DNA from: a bacterium
GTDB lineage: Bacteria; Gemmatimonadota; Glassbacteria; GWA2-58-10
Direction: 5' to 3'
DNA length: 51,079 nt
Assembly (NCBI GenBank): GCA_021372515.1
Contig: JAJFUG010000177.1
Coordinates: forward strand, 1-51,079
Shown here: piece by piece, positions 9,408 to 17,396 of the stretch
How the letters are laid out: each line of letters opens with the position of its first letter
Position numbering within the stretch: position 1 is the first letter of the stretch
Notes under the pieces: generated by a model
The model's input: only the letters and a program-made list of their open reading frames with translations
Database searches by the model: none
What the model was told of the DNA's origin: nothing
Position numbers and translations under genes: made by a program

Positions 9408-9440
9408 AAAAAAGCCGGGCCGAATTCCCGGCCCGGCTTT
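9408..9440 (-). terminator. Rho-independent terminator of HTH/AbrB-like gene, copy 1
   Basis: AAAGCCGGGCC pairs with GGCCCGGCTTT (11-bp arms, 8-base loop). Read on the minus strand the stem is followed by a run of six T. It lies 21 bp after the stop of the 9461-9772 gene. An almost identical terminator follows the paralogue at 27101-27131. Confidence 0.85.
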
Positions 9441-9460
9441 CAACCTCTTCCGGCAAACAC

Positions 9461-9772
9461 TCACACCTTGGTCAGCGTGATCGTGCCGCCTTCAATCGAC
9501 ATCTCGAACTGATCGCCCTGCTTGAACTGAGGTTCGAGCTGGGCGCGGGGGATGATGAGCCCCATCTTGGTCAGCTTGCGGTTGCCGGTCGAGCGGGCGG
9601 ACATGCCGGCCACCTGAAGGACCTCGCCCTTCTCGATCATCACATCGGCGAGGGCAACTTTAAACGCGGCTTTATTTTTTATTCCCAACTCGCTCATTAT
9701 CGCCTGGGCGCTTTTGCCGGCTTTCACAAGCTTATACAGTTTTGCCTTGTCTATACCTTTTCCTCTGGGCAT
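9461..9772 (-). CDS. Small HTH plus AbrB-like DNA-binding protein, copy 1
   Basis: The 103-residue protein starts MPRGKGIDKAKLYKLVKAGK. The N-terminal half looks like a helix-turn-helix (LVKAGKSAQAIMSELGIKNKAAFKVAL). The C-terminal half (GLIIPRAQLEPQFKQGDQFEMSIEGGTITL) resembles a SpoVT/AbrB swapped-hairpin strand pattern, so a DNA-binding regulator is the best guess; this is fold-level inference. The ATG at 9772 is chosen because AGGAGG lies 6 bases upstream; a frame extension to 9802 is not needed. A near-identical paralogue lies at 27156-27467 with matching promoter and terminator. A palindrome overlapping the -10 box (9818-9839) suggests autoregulation. Confidence 0.8.
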   Translation of the reverse strand: MPRGKGIDKAKLYKLVKAGKSAQAIMSELGIKNKAAFKVALADVMIEKGEVLQVAGMSARSTGNRKLTKMGLIIPRAQLEPQFKQGDQFEMSIEGGTITLTKV

Positions 9773-9817
9773 TGTAACCTCCTGTGATTGAATGATTGAC
9801 AAATCGTCTTAATATTA

Positions 9818-9862
9818 ATATTGAATCTAAATTCAATATATGCTAACAGAGAGAATAATCAA
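9818..9862 (-). promoter_or_regulatory. Promoter and palindromic operator of HTH/AbrB copy 1
   Basis: On the minus strand TTGATT (9857-9862) and TATATT (9835-9840) form a -35/-10 pair with 16-bp spacing. A perfect inverted repeat, ATATTGAAT-CTAA-ATTCAATAT (9818-9839), covers the -10 box and the likely transcription start, the position expected of a repressor operator. The same -35/-10 layout and the intervening ATTCTCTCTGTTA are conserved at the paralogue. Confidence 0.7.
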
Positions 9863-10333
9863 ACAAAAATCTTCATATTTGAAGATGCGTGTTAGCGCTG
9901 AATGATTTCTATCTTGACAATATGGAACGATGTGAATGTGTTAAAAGTAATCAACTTGTTGAATAGTATTGAATCGATAGGGAAAGCTGTGTTTATCTGA
10001 TGCCGCTGTAGACGGGCGTGCCATTATCATTGCTTAACGCGGCGCGAAAATACCGTTCCGGGCCTCGGACTCCTTATTCAAGTCATGCCCTTGGGATTAT
10101 AATCGAGCCGGGGCCGAGGCGGCGCCTGAAGCGTGGGCCGAAGGGATGCCGTCAGAAGCCCCGCACCTTTGGAATGCCTGTAACGGCTTGTCGTCTGTGG
10201 GATGCATCCCTATCCTAAAAACTGCCGGGCAATATCAGCCGTTCGGATGTAGTCCTTGCTTCCGGGAGCAAATGCTGCCGGCTTGAATTACTCCGTTTAT
10301 CGCTGTCGAATGCTATGAACAGGCGCAGGTGAG
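9863..10333. other. AT-rich upstream region and non-coding spacer
   Basis: There is no convincing gene. The first roughly 170 bp are AT-rich and show patchy similarity to the region upstream of the second HTH/AbrB copy (about 27551-27715), for example AAAGTAAT and ATCTGATNCNGCT blocks in the same order. The rest (10035-10330) is GC-rich and featureless to the eye. Confidence 0.45.
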
Positions 10334-10757
10334 ATGCCGAGGAAACAGAAAGCTGCGAACCAGTCCACCGGCCTGACGGTCGCGGGGAACCTCCGCCCGC
10401 ACCGACCGATGCGATCCTGGAGAGTATCTCCGACGGTGTTTTCACCGTAGAGGCAGACTGGCGCATAACCTCGTCTAACCGCGCGGCCGGGGAGAACACC
10501 AGGATCAGCCGGTAGGACGCCCTCGGCCGCCTGTGCCCGGAGGTGCTGCGCTCCAGCATGTGCGAGAGCGAGTGCGCCCTGCGGTGCACCCTCGGTTCGG
10601 GCCGTCCGGTTATCGGCAGGGCCTGCTACATAATCGACGCGGAGGGCGGGCGTATCCCGATCAGCATCTCCACCGCGGTGCTGCGGGACTCAAACGGGCA
10701 GGTGATAGGAGGGGCGGAGACGTTCCGCGACCTGAGCGAGAGCGAGTCAAGGACTTG
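10334..10757 (+). pseudogene. Remnant of PAS-containing sigma-54-type regulator
   Basis: The stretch starts at ATG 10334 (MPRKQKAANQ...), shifts frame around 10390-10400, then reads AILESISDGVFTVEADWRIT, hits TAG at 10513-10515, and continues DALGRLCPEVLRSSMCESEC to ISISTAVLRDSNGQVIGGAETFRDL near 10740. This is the N-terminal PAS domain, with its Cys-containing CESECAL segment, usually found in front of an NtrC-type AAA+ domain and Fis HTH. Both of those domains are missing here. It has a frameshift, a stop and a 3' truncation, so it is a dead gene. The homology is recognised from family knowledge and was not searched. Confidence 0.75.
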
Positions 10758-11250
10758 GGAGATTTTCCCGGGTCCTTTTTCTTTTAGTGCAATCAATCAT
10801 CCCCACACCATACCCCACAAGCCCGGAGTATTCCCAAGGTAAACACGGTCTGTATGTGGACTGATCCAAAGAGGTTCTTCCGATCCGTCCAACCTGTCCG
10901 GAAGTCTTGCCCACAGGGCGGGTTCGCCGTCCCGACAGGCAGGCGTTCCCGCCCGATCTCTCTTATGCGGAAACCTGGAAACGATCGTCACCGGCAGTAA
11001 AAGATGGGGCTGGGACCGGTCAAGATCGTACGCCTCAACGCCCGGCCTCAAGACCAAACTTGACTTTATCCAGGACTGCGATTTTAATAAGACTGCCCAT
11101 AAGCAAAGAACAGCCTCATCCGGTTGTATCACAATCTCCGCCCGTGTCTTTTTTCAGTTCCGCCGGCAACCGGTGTTTTTTTTGTTTCCATGGAACAGAT
11201 CAGCGTTATCGAAAAATGGTCTGATTATTGCTTTATGTGAGGTTGTCGCC
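10758..11250. other. Spacer before the large sensor kinase
   Basis: About 490 bp without a gene that I can support. Open frames on both strands look like chance frames. The kinase promoter probably lies in the T-rich part near 11150-11230, but no clear -35/-10 pair stands out. Confidence 0.35.
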
Positions 11251-14200
11251 GTGCCTTCCGTGAAATTTCATCCTGAACTCGAGAGAACCTTTTTGCGCTT
11301 CCTCCAGGTGCCTTTTATACCCGCTTTTCGGTGGGTTTCAACCTTGCTTCTGTTCACCCTGTTATCGCCTTCGGACCGTCCGCTCTGCAGCGAGCCTGCG
11401 GATTGGCGTTTCTTTCAGGCGCCGCAGGGCGCCGAGGAATCTTATATCTCTCATGTGACAATCGGACCCGGAGAGAGAATCTGGATTACGCACGGCTCGA
11501 CAAGAACCGCGAGCTGGATGGACGGTTGGCCGGACGAGAACGGTAAACTTGTTTTTCCTTTCCCCTCTCCCGGTCAGTTCACGACAATAAAGGAAAACAG
11601 TCAGGGACAACTGTGGTCTTACACTCCGGGAGAAATAAAGCTATTTCTGGGAAGCGGATGGGTGTCTTTCTTTGCCGAACCCGGACAAGTCGAGAATAAG
11701 TACCCGGAAATATATCATATTTTTCCGAAAGACGTTCCATTCCTACCGGGGGACAAAGACCGGCTTTATTATCTGACGGGGAAGGGTCTGGTTCTATTTG
11801 ACGCCGCTGAGCAGCGATGTATGGAACTGTTTCAATCCGACCAGACCGGGATTGGTCCTTTTCTGGACCTGACCGGATCCCGGGAAGGCCGTTTTTGGAT
11901 TACCGGCAACCGGGGGATAGGCCTGTACGACCCGCACTCCGCTTCCCCGGAACAGGCTTGGCAGGAATTCCACACCCCCTGGGCTGAATATGCTTCGTTC
12001 CGGTCTCCGGTCGAGGGCGGCAAGGGGGAACTGTATATTGTCGCCGACAATATCAAAAAAAACAAAAAGGATTTACTGGTTTTCGAAAACAAGCGATGGA
12101 TGAGAAAAACCGGGTATTCCGGTTCCATAGACATCGGCTGGCCAGGGATTAAGGACAGTTACTGGATAATCAATGACAATGGCGATCTTTACAGGATTTC
12201 AGCGGGGAAAGGCGAATCGAAAGAGGCGGCTGGAGTATTATCGGGTAACATAAGCAAAGAAGTCGCTCTGGATGAAAACGGAGTGTTCTGGCTGGCTACC
12301 AGCCGCGGCCTGGCAAGATACACGCCGCCGCTCTGGCAGATGCCGCCCGGGCTGGATGAGGAGCTGACAAGATGCCACGCTATCTACGAGGATTCCTCCG
12401 GTAATATCTATCTGGCTGCGGACAGGAACGTGTTGGTGTATGATGGCCGACAATGGCGGAAGTTCGATTTGCCCAGGGGAATCACGAGCATCGACCGTAT
12501 GCCGGTCACCCTGTTCTCTCTACCTGGCAACAGGGTGGCCGTTTTTTTCCCGGGGAAACGAGGGTGCTATTTGATCTCGCCTTCCGGATTGAGCCGGCTT
12601 CCCTATCATGATCCGAATCCTCCGGTTAAAGACGGGGAAAGAATTCCTGACATGATTTTTCCGGGCTTCAATCATAAAGCCTGGCTTTCAACTGTCTGTG
12701 AAACAGATTCTCCGATTCAAAGGCTTGAGGTTTTCGACGGTGAGGTATACAAACCGGTCATCACCCTTAAGGAACCCTATGAGATAATATGTTTTCTTGA
12801 AGCTTCAAACGGTGTTATCTGGAGTGGATCATCCGTATCGGAGCACGGACTGGAAATTTTCCGGAATGGCAGGCTCGAGAAGGTCGGGCCCGAGCAGGGC
12901 TATTCAGGGGGAGGAGTGTTTTGCTTCCACGAATTCGAGGACGGTAAAATCTGGGCGGGCGGACGGAATGAGATTTTCGAATTCGATGGCAGTAAATGGT
13001 CCCTGGTCCGGAATTGGGGCCTGGACAACGTTTATTCGATCCACGGCCGCAGCTACGGCAGCAAATGGGTAGCCTCGACAACCGGCATCCACCGGTATTT
13101 CAAGGGAACATGGGTCACTTACACCTCGGAGGACGGGCTGCCCAACACGGCAGCGAACTTCGTCTTCGAGGACAGCCATGGTACGGTCTGGGCCGGAACG
13201 ACTCAAGGCGTGAGATGCTTTCATCCTGAAGCGGATTCGGATCCGCCCAGGACTTTGATCAGCAAGCGGGACAACCTGGAGGAAATATCTCCCTCCGGGG
13301 AAACCAGGCTGGTTTTTTCAGCGGTGGATAAATGGAATTTCACCCGGCCGGAAAGACTGTTCTATTCCTACCGGTTGGATGACCAGGAGTGGTCCCCCTT
13401 CAAGACCAGCACTATTGCCTGGTTGAGCAACTTGTCCTCCGGGCCTCACACATTCGAAGTCCGGTCCATGGATGTCAATTACAACTGCGACCTTTACCCG
13501 GCGCAGTTCCATTTCAAAGTGCTGCCGCCCTGGTACCGGGAAACCGGGTTCGTGCTTCTGGCCACTGTGGGGAGCATTATGATTATCGTTCTCCTCGGTT
13601 ACGCCATTCACCGTCATTTTACTCTGGAAAGACTGGTCCTCGAGCGGACCGACGAACTGCACCAGGCCAACGTGCAGTTGACCACGGAACAGGAGAAACT
13701 GCTCAACGCGCTGCAATATGAAAAACTGCTGGCCAGGGTCTCCTCCCGCCTCAATTCCACGGACGACTTTTTCGGAATCCTCGACGACTTGATGGAAACG
13801 GTAGGGGAGGAATTGAATATCGGCGGGGTGTTGCTGTACAGGCTGGAGCCGGAACCGGCAACAGCCTCGGTAATCGGGCAGTGGTTCAGAGAGCCTTTGC
13901 ATCCCGGAGAAACAAGCTCTTTTGCCCTGAGCCGCAGGGAACTTGACCCTTTCGGCAAAAGACTGGCTGAGGAGGGAGAGATACTCATATCGGATTTTTC
14001 TGATTTGAACGCGAACCTGAGGCATGCTTTGCAGCGGGGTAATATCGGCCGTTTGCTGATCCTTCCCGTGGGCACGATGGACAGGCTGATGGGATTCATC
14101 TGCTTCTGCCAGAAAGAATCACCCCTTGCAGAGCTTTCCGGAAACGATATTTTCAAAACCATCGCCGATATCATTGCCAATACCTGGGGCAGATATGCCC

Positions 14201-14985
14201 AGTTCCAGGCCCGCCTGGAGGCGGAACGGCAACAGAAGGAGGCTTTGCAGGTGGCGGAAAGAGCCTCCCGGATGGCCTCGATAGGTGTGATTTCGGCCGG
14301 GATCACCCATGAGATCAACCAGCCCCTGAACGATATCAAGGTGATCGCGGACAGCCTGTTGTTCTGGAACAAGCGGAACCAGGGCCTGATCCCCCAGAAG
14401 TACCGGATGTGGCTGCAATCCATCTCGGGCAGCGTTAACAGAATTACCGAAATCATCAAGCAGATGCGATCGTACTGGATATCTCCGGACAGGACGAAAG
14501 AGGAACAGTTCAGCCTTCAGGAGGCGGTGCGCGAGGCCGTTTCGTTGATCGGCACACAGTTGGCGACTCACATGATCCGGCTCGATGTGGTGGGGGACGA
14601 CAGCCCGCTGAAGCTCAGGGGGAACAAGATAAACCTGGAGCAGATAGTCCTCAACCTGGTGGTCAACGCGATGCACGCCTTGGATACACTGGAAAAAAGG
14701 GATAAAAGAATAACGATTGCTCTCTCTTCCAACGGCAATTTCGCCCGGATGGAAGTGCGGGACAACGGGCCGGGTATCCTCGAGGGCGCGGGCAGCAAGC
14801 TATTCGATCCTTTCTATACTACAAAAAGGGATGAGCAGGGGATGGGCCTGGGCCTGGCGATTGTCAAACGGTTCTGCGAAGGTTTCGGAGGAAGGGTGAA
14901 AGCCGGCAACACGGAAGACGGAGGGGCCTCTTTCGTGGTGGAAATCCCTCTTTACAACGGTCACAATCCCACGGAGCGTTCATGA
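11251..14985 (+). CDS. Propeller/Y_Y_Y sensor histidine kinase with GAF domain
   Basis: This is a large membrane sensor kinase (about 1244 residues), similar in plan to the hybrid two-component sensors of Bacteroidota but without fused receiver and HTH. An N-terminal membrane segment (about 25-45) leads to two Reg_prop-type beta-propellers (about 60-690; repeats such as GVFWLATSRGLARY, KIWAGGRNEIFEF, TVWAGTTQGVRCF), a Y_Y_Y domain (about 690-760), one TM segment (about 765-785), a coiled coil, a GAF domain (about 835-985), HisKA with ITHEINQPL (H1020) and a HATPase with DNGPGI and GMGLGLAIVKRF. GTG 11251 is chosen because TGAGGT lies 7 bases upstream; an in-frame GTG at 11173 is possible. It overlaps the regulator gene by ATGA. 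Confidence 0.88.
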   Translation: MPSVKFHPELERTFLRFLQVPFIPAFRWVSTLLLFTLLSPSDRPLCSEPADWRFFQAPQGAEESYISHVTIGPGERIWITHGSTRTASWMDGWPDENGKLVFPFPSPGQFTTIKENSQGQLWSYTPGEIKLFLGSGWVSFFAEPGQVENKYPEIYHIFPKDVPFLPGDKDRLYYLTGKGLVLFDAAEQRCMELFQSDQTGIGPFLDLTGSREGRFWITGNRGIGLYDPHSASPEQAWQEFHTPWAEYASFRSPVEGGKGELYIVADNIKKNKKDLLVFENKRWMRKTGYSGSIDIGWPGIKDSYWIINDNGDLYRISAGKGESKEAAGVLSGNISKEVALDENGVFWLATSRGLARYTPPLWQMPPGLDEELTRCHAIYEDSSGNIYLAADRNVLVYDGRQWRKFDLPRGITSIDRMPVTLFSLPGNRVAVFFPGKRGCYLISPSGLSRLPYHDPNPPVKDGERIPDMIFPGFNHKAWLSTVCETDSPIQRLEVFDGEVYKPVITLKEPYEIICFLEASNGVIWSGSSVSEHGLEIFRNGRLEKVGPEQGYSGGGVFCFHEFEDGKIWAGGRNEIFEFDGSKWSLVRNWGLDNVYSIHGRSYGSKWVASTTGIHRYFKGTWVTYTSEDGLPNTAANFVFEDSHGTVWAGTTQGVRCFHPEADSDPPRTLISKRDNLEEISPSGETRLVFSAVDKWNFTRPERLFYSYRLDDQEWSPFKTSTIAWLSNLSSGPHTFEVRSMDVNYNCDLYPAQFHFKVLPPWYRETGFVLLATVGSIMIIVLLGYAIHRHFTLERLVLERTDELHQANVQLTTEQEKLLNALQYEKLLARVSSRLNSTDDFFGILDDLMETVGEELNIGGVLLYRLEPEPATASVIGQWFREPLHPGETSSFALSRRELDPFGKRLAEEGEILISDFSDLNANLRHALQRGNIGRLLILPVGTMDRLMGFICFCQKESPLAELSGNDIFKTIADIIANTWGRYAQFQARLEAERQQKEALQVAERASRMASIGVISAGITHEINQPLNDIKVIADSLLFWNKRNQGLIPQKYRMWLQSISGSVNRITEIIKQMRSYWISPDRTKEEQFSLQEAVREAVSLIGTQLATHMIRLDVVGDDSPLKLRGNKINLEQIVLNLVVNAMHALDTLEKRDKRITIALSSNGNFARMEVRDNGPGILEGAGSKLFDPFYTTKRDEQGMGLGLAIVKRFCEGFGGRVKAGNTEDGGASFVVEIPLYNGHNPTERS

Positions 14986-16460
14986 ATATCCTTTTTGTCG
15001 ATGATGAGCCTCTGGGACGCGATGTGCTGGCGGACCATCTTGAGAATCAACTGGGACACCGGGTGGTCCAGTGCGATTCAGCGGAAAAGGCCCTCGAGAT
15101 ATTCAGCCGGGAACATTTCCCTCTGGTGCTTACCGATATCCGCATGCCGGGGATGGACGGGATCGAGCTCCTGAACAGGATAAAAGAAATGCCTCAGGGC
15201 CAGGGGACGGATATAATCCTGATCACCGCCCACGGAGACATGACCACGGCCATAGCTGCCCTGCGGGCCGGGGCCTACGACTACCTGAACAAACCGATCC
15301 AGCTCGAGGAGCTGAACTCCGTGGTCGACCGGGTGGTGGAGCATCAGGCGCTGATCAGGGAGAACTACGAGCTTACAAAGCATTTCAAGGAAAAGGTGAA
15401 AGAGGCGACACGGGAGACGGAGTCCAAGCTCGAGCAACTCCGTCACACCTGCGCCGACATCGACGGCATCGGTGAGATCGGGATTTTTTCCAAGGCCATG
15501 GAAGAGGTGATGACTTTGGCCCGGAAAATGAGCAAGGACAAGATGATCCCGGTCCTGATCGAGGGAGAGACCGGCACGGGAAAAGAAATAGTGGCCCGCA
15601 TGATTCACTACGGAGACAAGGGACGCTCCACTCCGTTTGTGGCCATCAACTGCCCGGCCATATCGCCGAGCCTCTTTGAAAGCGAGCTTTTCGGTTATGA
15701 CGGGGGGGCTTTCACCGGCGCCAAGAAAACCGGACAGATCGGAAAGTTCGAGCTGGCCCAGGATGGGACTGTTTTCCTGGATGAAATCGGTGACATGCCC
15801 AGGGAGATGCAGCCCAAACTGCTGCGCGTGCTGCAGGAACGGAATTTCTTCCGGGTGGGCGGGCTGCGCAAGATCAACCTGGAAGCCCAGGTGATCTGCG
15901 CCACGAATCATGACCTCGAGAAACTGGTGAAGAGAGGCCGTTTCCGGGAAGACCTGTTCTACCGTCTGAACATGTGCCGGATTTTCATCCCACCGCTACG
16001 GGAGAGAAAAGAGGAAATCCTGCCGCTGGCCCGGATGTTTCTTTCGAGATACGCCGGGAGACGGGGACGCCGCTTCAGGTCGATCGATCCGGGCGCCGAG
16101 AGGATTCTGGAGAATTACTCCTGGCCCGGAAACGTGCGCGAGCTCCAGAACATTGTCGACATGGCGGTCCTCCTGAACGACGCACCCGAACTGCGGCAGG
16201 AGCATTTCTCTTTCAGGATCGCCGGCAGTCAAAGGCAGTCCGGCGCTCCGGCCAGCCACGAGGCCGTCGATTCCTTTTCCGTTCACTTGCCGAAAGAGGG
16301 GCTCAGCCTGGACGAAATCGAGGCCCAGGCCCTGAAAAAGATCCTGGCCCTGTTCAAGGGTAACAAAACCAAGGTCGCCTCCTATCTCGGAATAACCAGA
16401 TATTCCCTGAGGAACAAGTTGAAAAGACTTTCCCGGTATGCGGTCGAAGAAAAACCCTGA
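14982..16460 (+). CDS. NtrC-family sigma-54-dependent response regulator
   Basis: This is an activator of RpoN promoters, paired with the overlapping sensor kinase. The 492-residue protein has a receiver (D7-D8, phospho-acceptor D52, Lys in YLNKPIQ), a coiled linker, an AAA+ domain (Walker A GETGTGKE, the sigma-54 loop GAFTGA, Walker B GTVFLDEIGDM, arginine-rich sensor region) and a Fis-type HTH at the C-terminus (GNKTKVASYLGITRYSLRNKLKR). All key residues are present, so it should be active. The sigma-54 loop is preceded by ELFGYDGGAFTGA in place of the more usual HEKG. No -24/-12 promoter was found by eye upstream of the downstream TonB gene, so the target is unknown. Confidence 0.93.
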   Translation: MNILFVDDEPLGRDVLADHLENQLGHRVVQCDSAEKALEIFSREHFPLVLTDIRMPGMDGIELLNRIKEMPQGQGTDIILITAHGDMTTAIAALRAGAYDYLNKPIQLEELNSVVDRVVEHQALIRENYELTKHFKEKVKEATRETESKLEQLRHTCADIDGIGEIGIFSKAMEEVMTLARKMSKDKMIPVLIEGETGTGKEIVARMIHYGDKGRSTPFVAINCPAISPSLFESELFGYDGGAFTGAKKTGQIGKFELAQDGTVFLDEIGDMPREMQPKLLRVLQERNFFRVGGLRKINLEAQVICATNHDLEKLVKRGRFREDLFYRLNMCRIFIPPLRERKEEILPLARMFLSRYAGRRGRRFRSIDPGAERILENYSWPGNVRELQNIVDMAVLLNDAPELRQEHFSFRIAGSQRQSGAPASHEAVDSFSVHLPKEGLSLDEIEAQALKKILALFKGNKTKVASYLGITRYSLRNKLKRLSRYAVEEKP

Positions 16461-16491
16461 CTGCGGGAAAGGCTTCAACACCGCCACAACG

Positions 16492-16539
16492 GGCTAAATA
16501 ATAGCCGGCTAAATTATGTCTCGCGGCTAATTGTTAGCC
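16492..16539. promoter_or_regulatory. Cluster of GGCTAA inverted repeats
   Basis: GGCTA-AATAA-TAGCC (16492-16506) and GGCTAA-TTG-TTAGCC (16525-16539) flank a third GGCTAA at 16507; TAGCCGGCTA at 16502-16511 is itself a perfect palindrome. A similar AGCCGGCTAA occurs at 17248-17257 ahead of the TonB gene. The cluster sits just after the sigma-54 regulator stop and before the receiver gene. It may be a binding site for a dimeric regulator or a weak terminator. Confidence 0.4.
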
Positions 16540-16709
16540 ACCATCCCGTCGTGCTCTCTTGTCGTCTATCATCAATTACATCAGTGAATTAATCGATATC
16601 CTGCTGCTGGTATCCTTCTTGTATTGCTCCTGCCAGATGTTTCCTGTTTTGCCCCCCGGGCCGTAGGGAACAGCGGGTTAAATCGCCCTTGACCACCAGG
16701 TGACAGAGA

Positions 16710-17120
16710 ATGGCTCGCAGGGGAATGCCTTTCACAAAGAAAATAGTCCTGATAGACGACGATCTCGAATTCATGAAAATCGTGGCGGATACGCTCGGTT
16801 TGCTTGGCTATCACTCCCTCCTTTTCCAGAATCCCCGGCAGGCGCTGGAGACTGTCCAGCAAATCGAGATCGGTCTGGTCATCACGGATTTCCACATGCA
16901 GGAAATGACCGCGCTGGATGTGATCAAAGCGATTAAGACTCACGATGCAAGCATTCCGGTGATTGTGGTCACCGGGGACCTGAGCCTGGAGACCGAAAAG
17001 GCCTCGATGCAGAGAGGAGCTTATGCCTATATCTATAAACCCGTTGATTTCAACAAGCTTATAAGGTTGACTGCCAAAATTTGCGATAAAACGAAAAAAC
17101 GACAAGTGGATTCACTGTGA
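16710..17120 (+). CDS. Stand-alone CheY-like receiver protein
   Basis: This single-domain receiver of about 136 residues has an acid pocket in LIDDD, an acceptor Asp in VITDFHMQEM, a Thr in VVTGD and a Lys in YIYKPVDF. No output domain follows, so it may act as a phosphate shuttle or sink, or bind a partner. It follows the sensor kinase and sigma-54 regulator after 250 bp, in the same direction, and precedes the TonB operon. ATG 16725 (MPFTKKIVLIDDD, after GCAGGGGA) is an equally plausible start; the longer one has AGGTG 7-8 bases upstream. The C-terminus is short and basic (KTKKRQ). Confidence 0.85.
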   Translation: MARRGMPFTKKIVLIDDDLEFMKIVADTLGLLGYHSLLFQNPRQALETVQQIEIGLVITDFHMQEMTALDVIKAIKTHDASIPVIVVTGDLSLETEKASMQRGAYAYIYKPVDFNKLIRLTAKICDKTKKRQVDSL

Positions 17121-17220
17121 GTTGATGTCCCGCCTCTTTTGTCGGGGACTTGTTCTCCGTCTGGCGGGCTCGAAACGGATGAAATGCCGCCGGGACCGAT
17201 CCGGTGGCGATAGCGGGAGA

Positions 17221-17250
17221 GGCTGCCCGGGACGACAGTCCCGGGCAGCC
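17221..17250. promoter_or_regulatory. Perfect 13-bp stem-loop upstream of TonB gene
   Basis: GGCTGCCCGGGAC pairs exactly with GTCCCGGGCAGCC across a GACA loop. No T-tract follows, so it is not a classic terminator. It lies 147 bp before the TonB-dependent receptor start and could be an mRNA leader structure, a Rho-type end for the receiver transcript, or a protected 5' end. Confidence 0.5.
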
Positions 17251-17396
17251 GGCTAACCAAACGGAGAAAGGAGCTGCCTATAAGCGCAGAGTGGTGAATC
17301 TGTGTGCCTTAGATCGAGCCATATCGTGTGCACCATCAGGGAACTCCTTCGCCGGACGGTCGACGCGAAGGAGGATTCTTATTTGGAGGGCGATCT

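Noticed and set aside
10797-11132. Minus-strand frame of 111 codons
   Set aside because: Some protein-like composition but no recognisable family, no start signal, and inside a decay zone.
17121-17396. Possible sigma-54 -24/-12 promoter ahead of the TonB gene
   Set aside because: TGGC-like fragments are present (for example near 17161) but no GG-N10-GC with the TTGC half could be found by eye.
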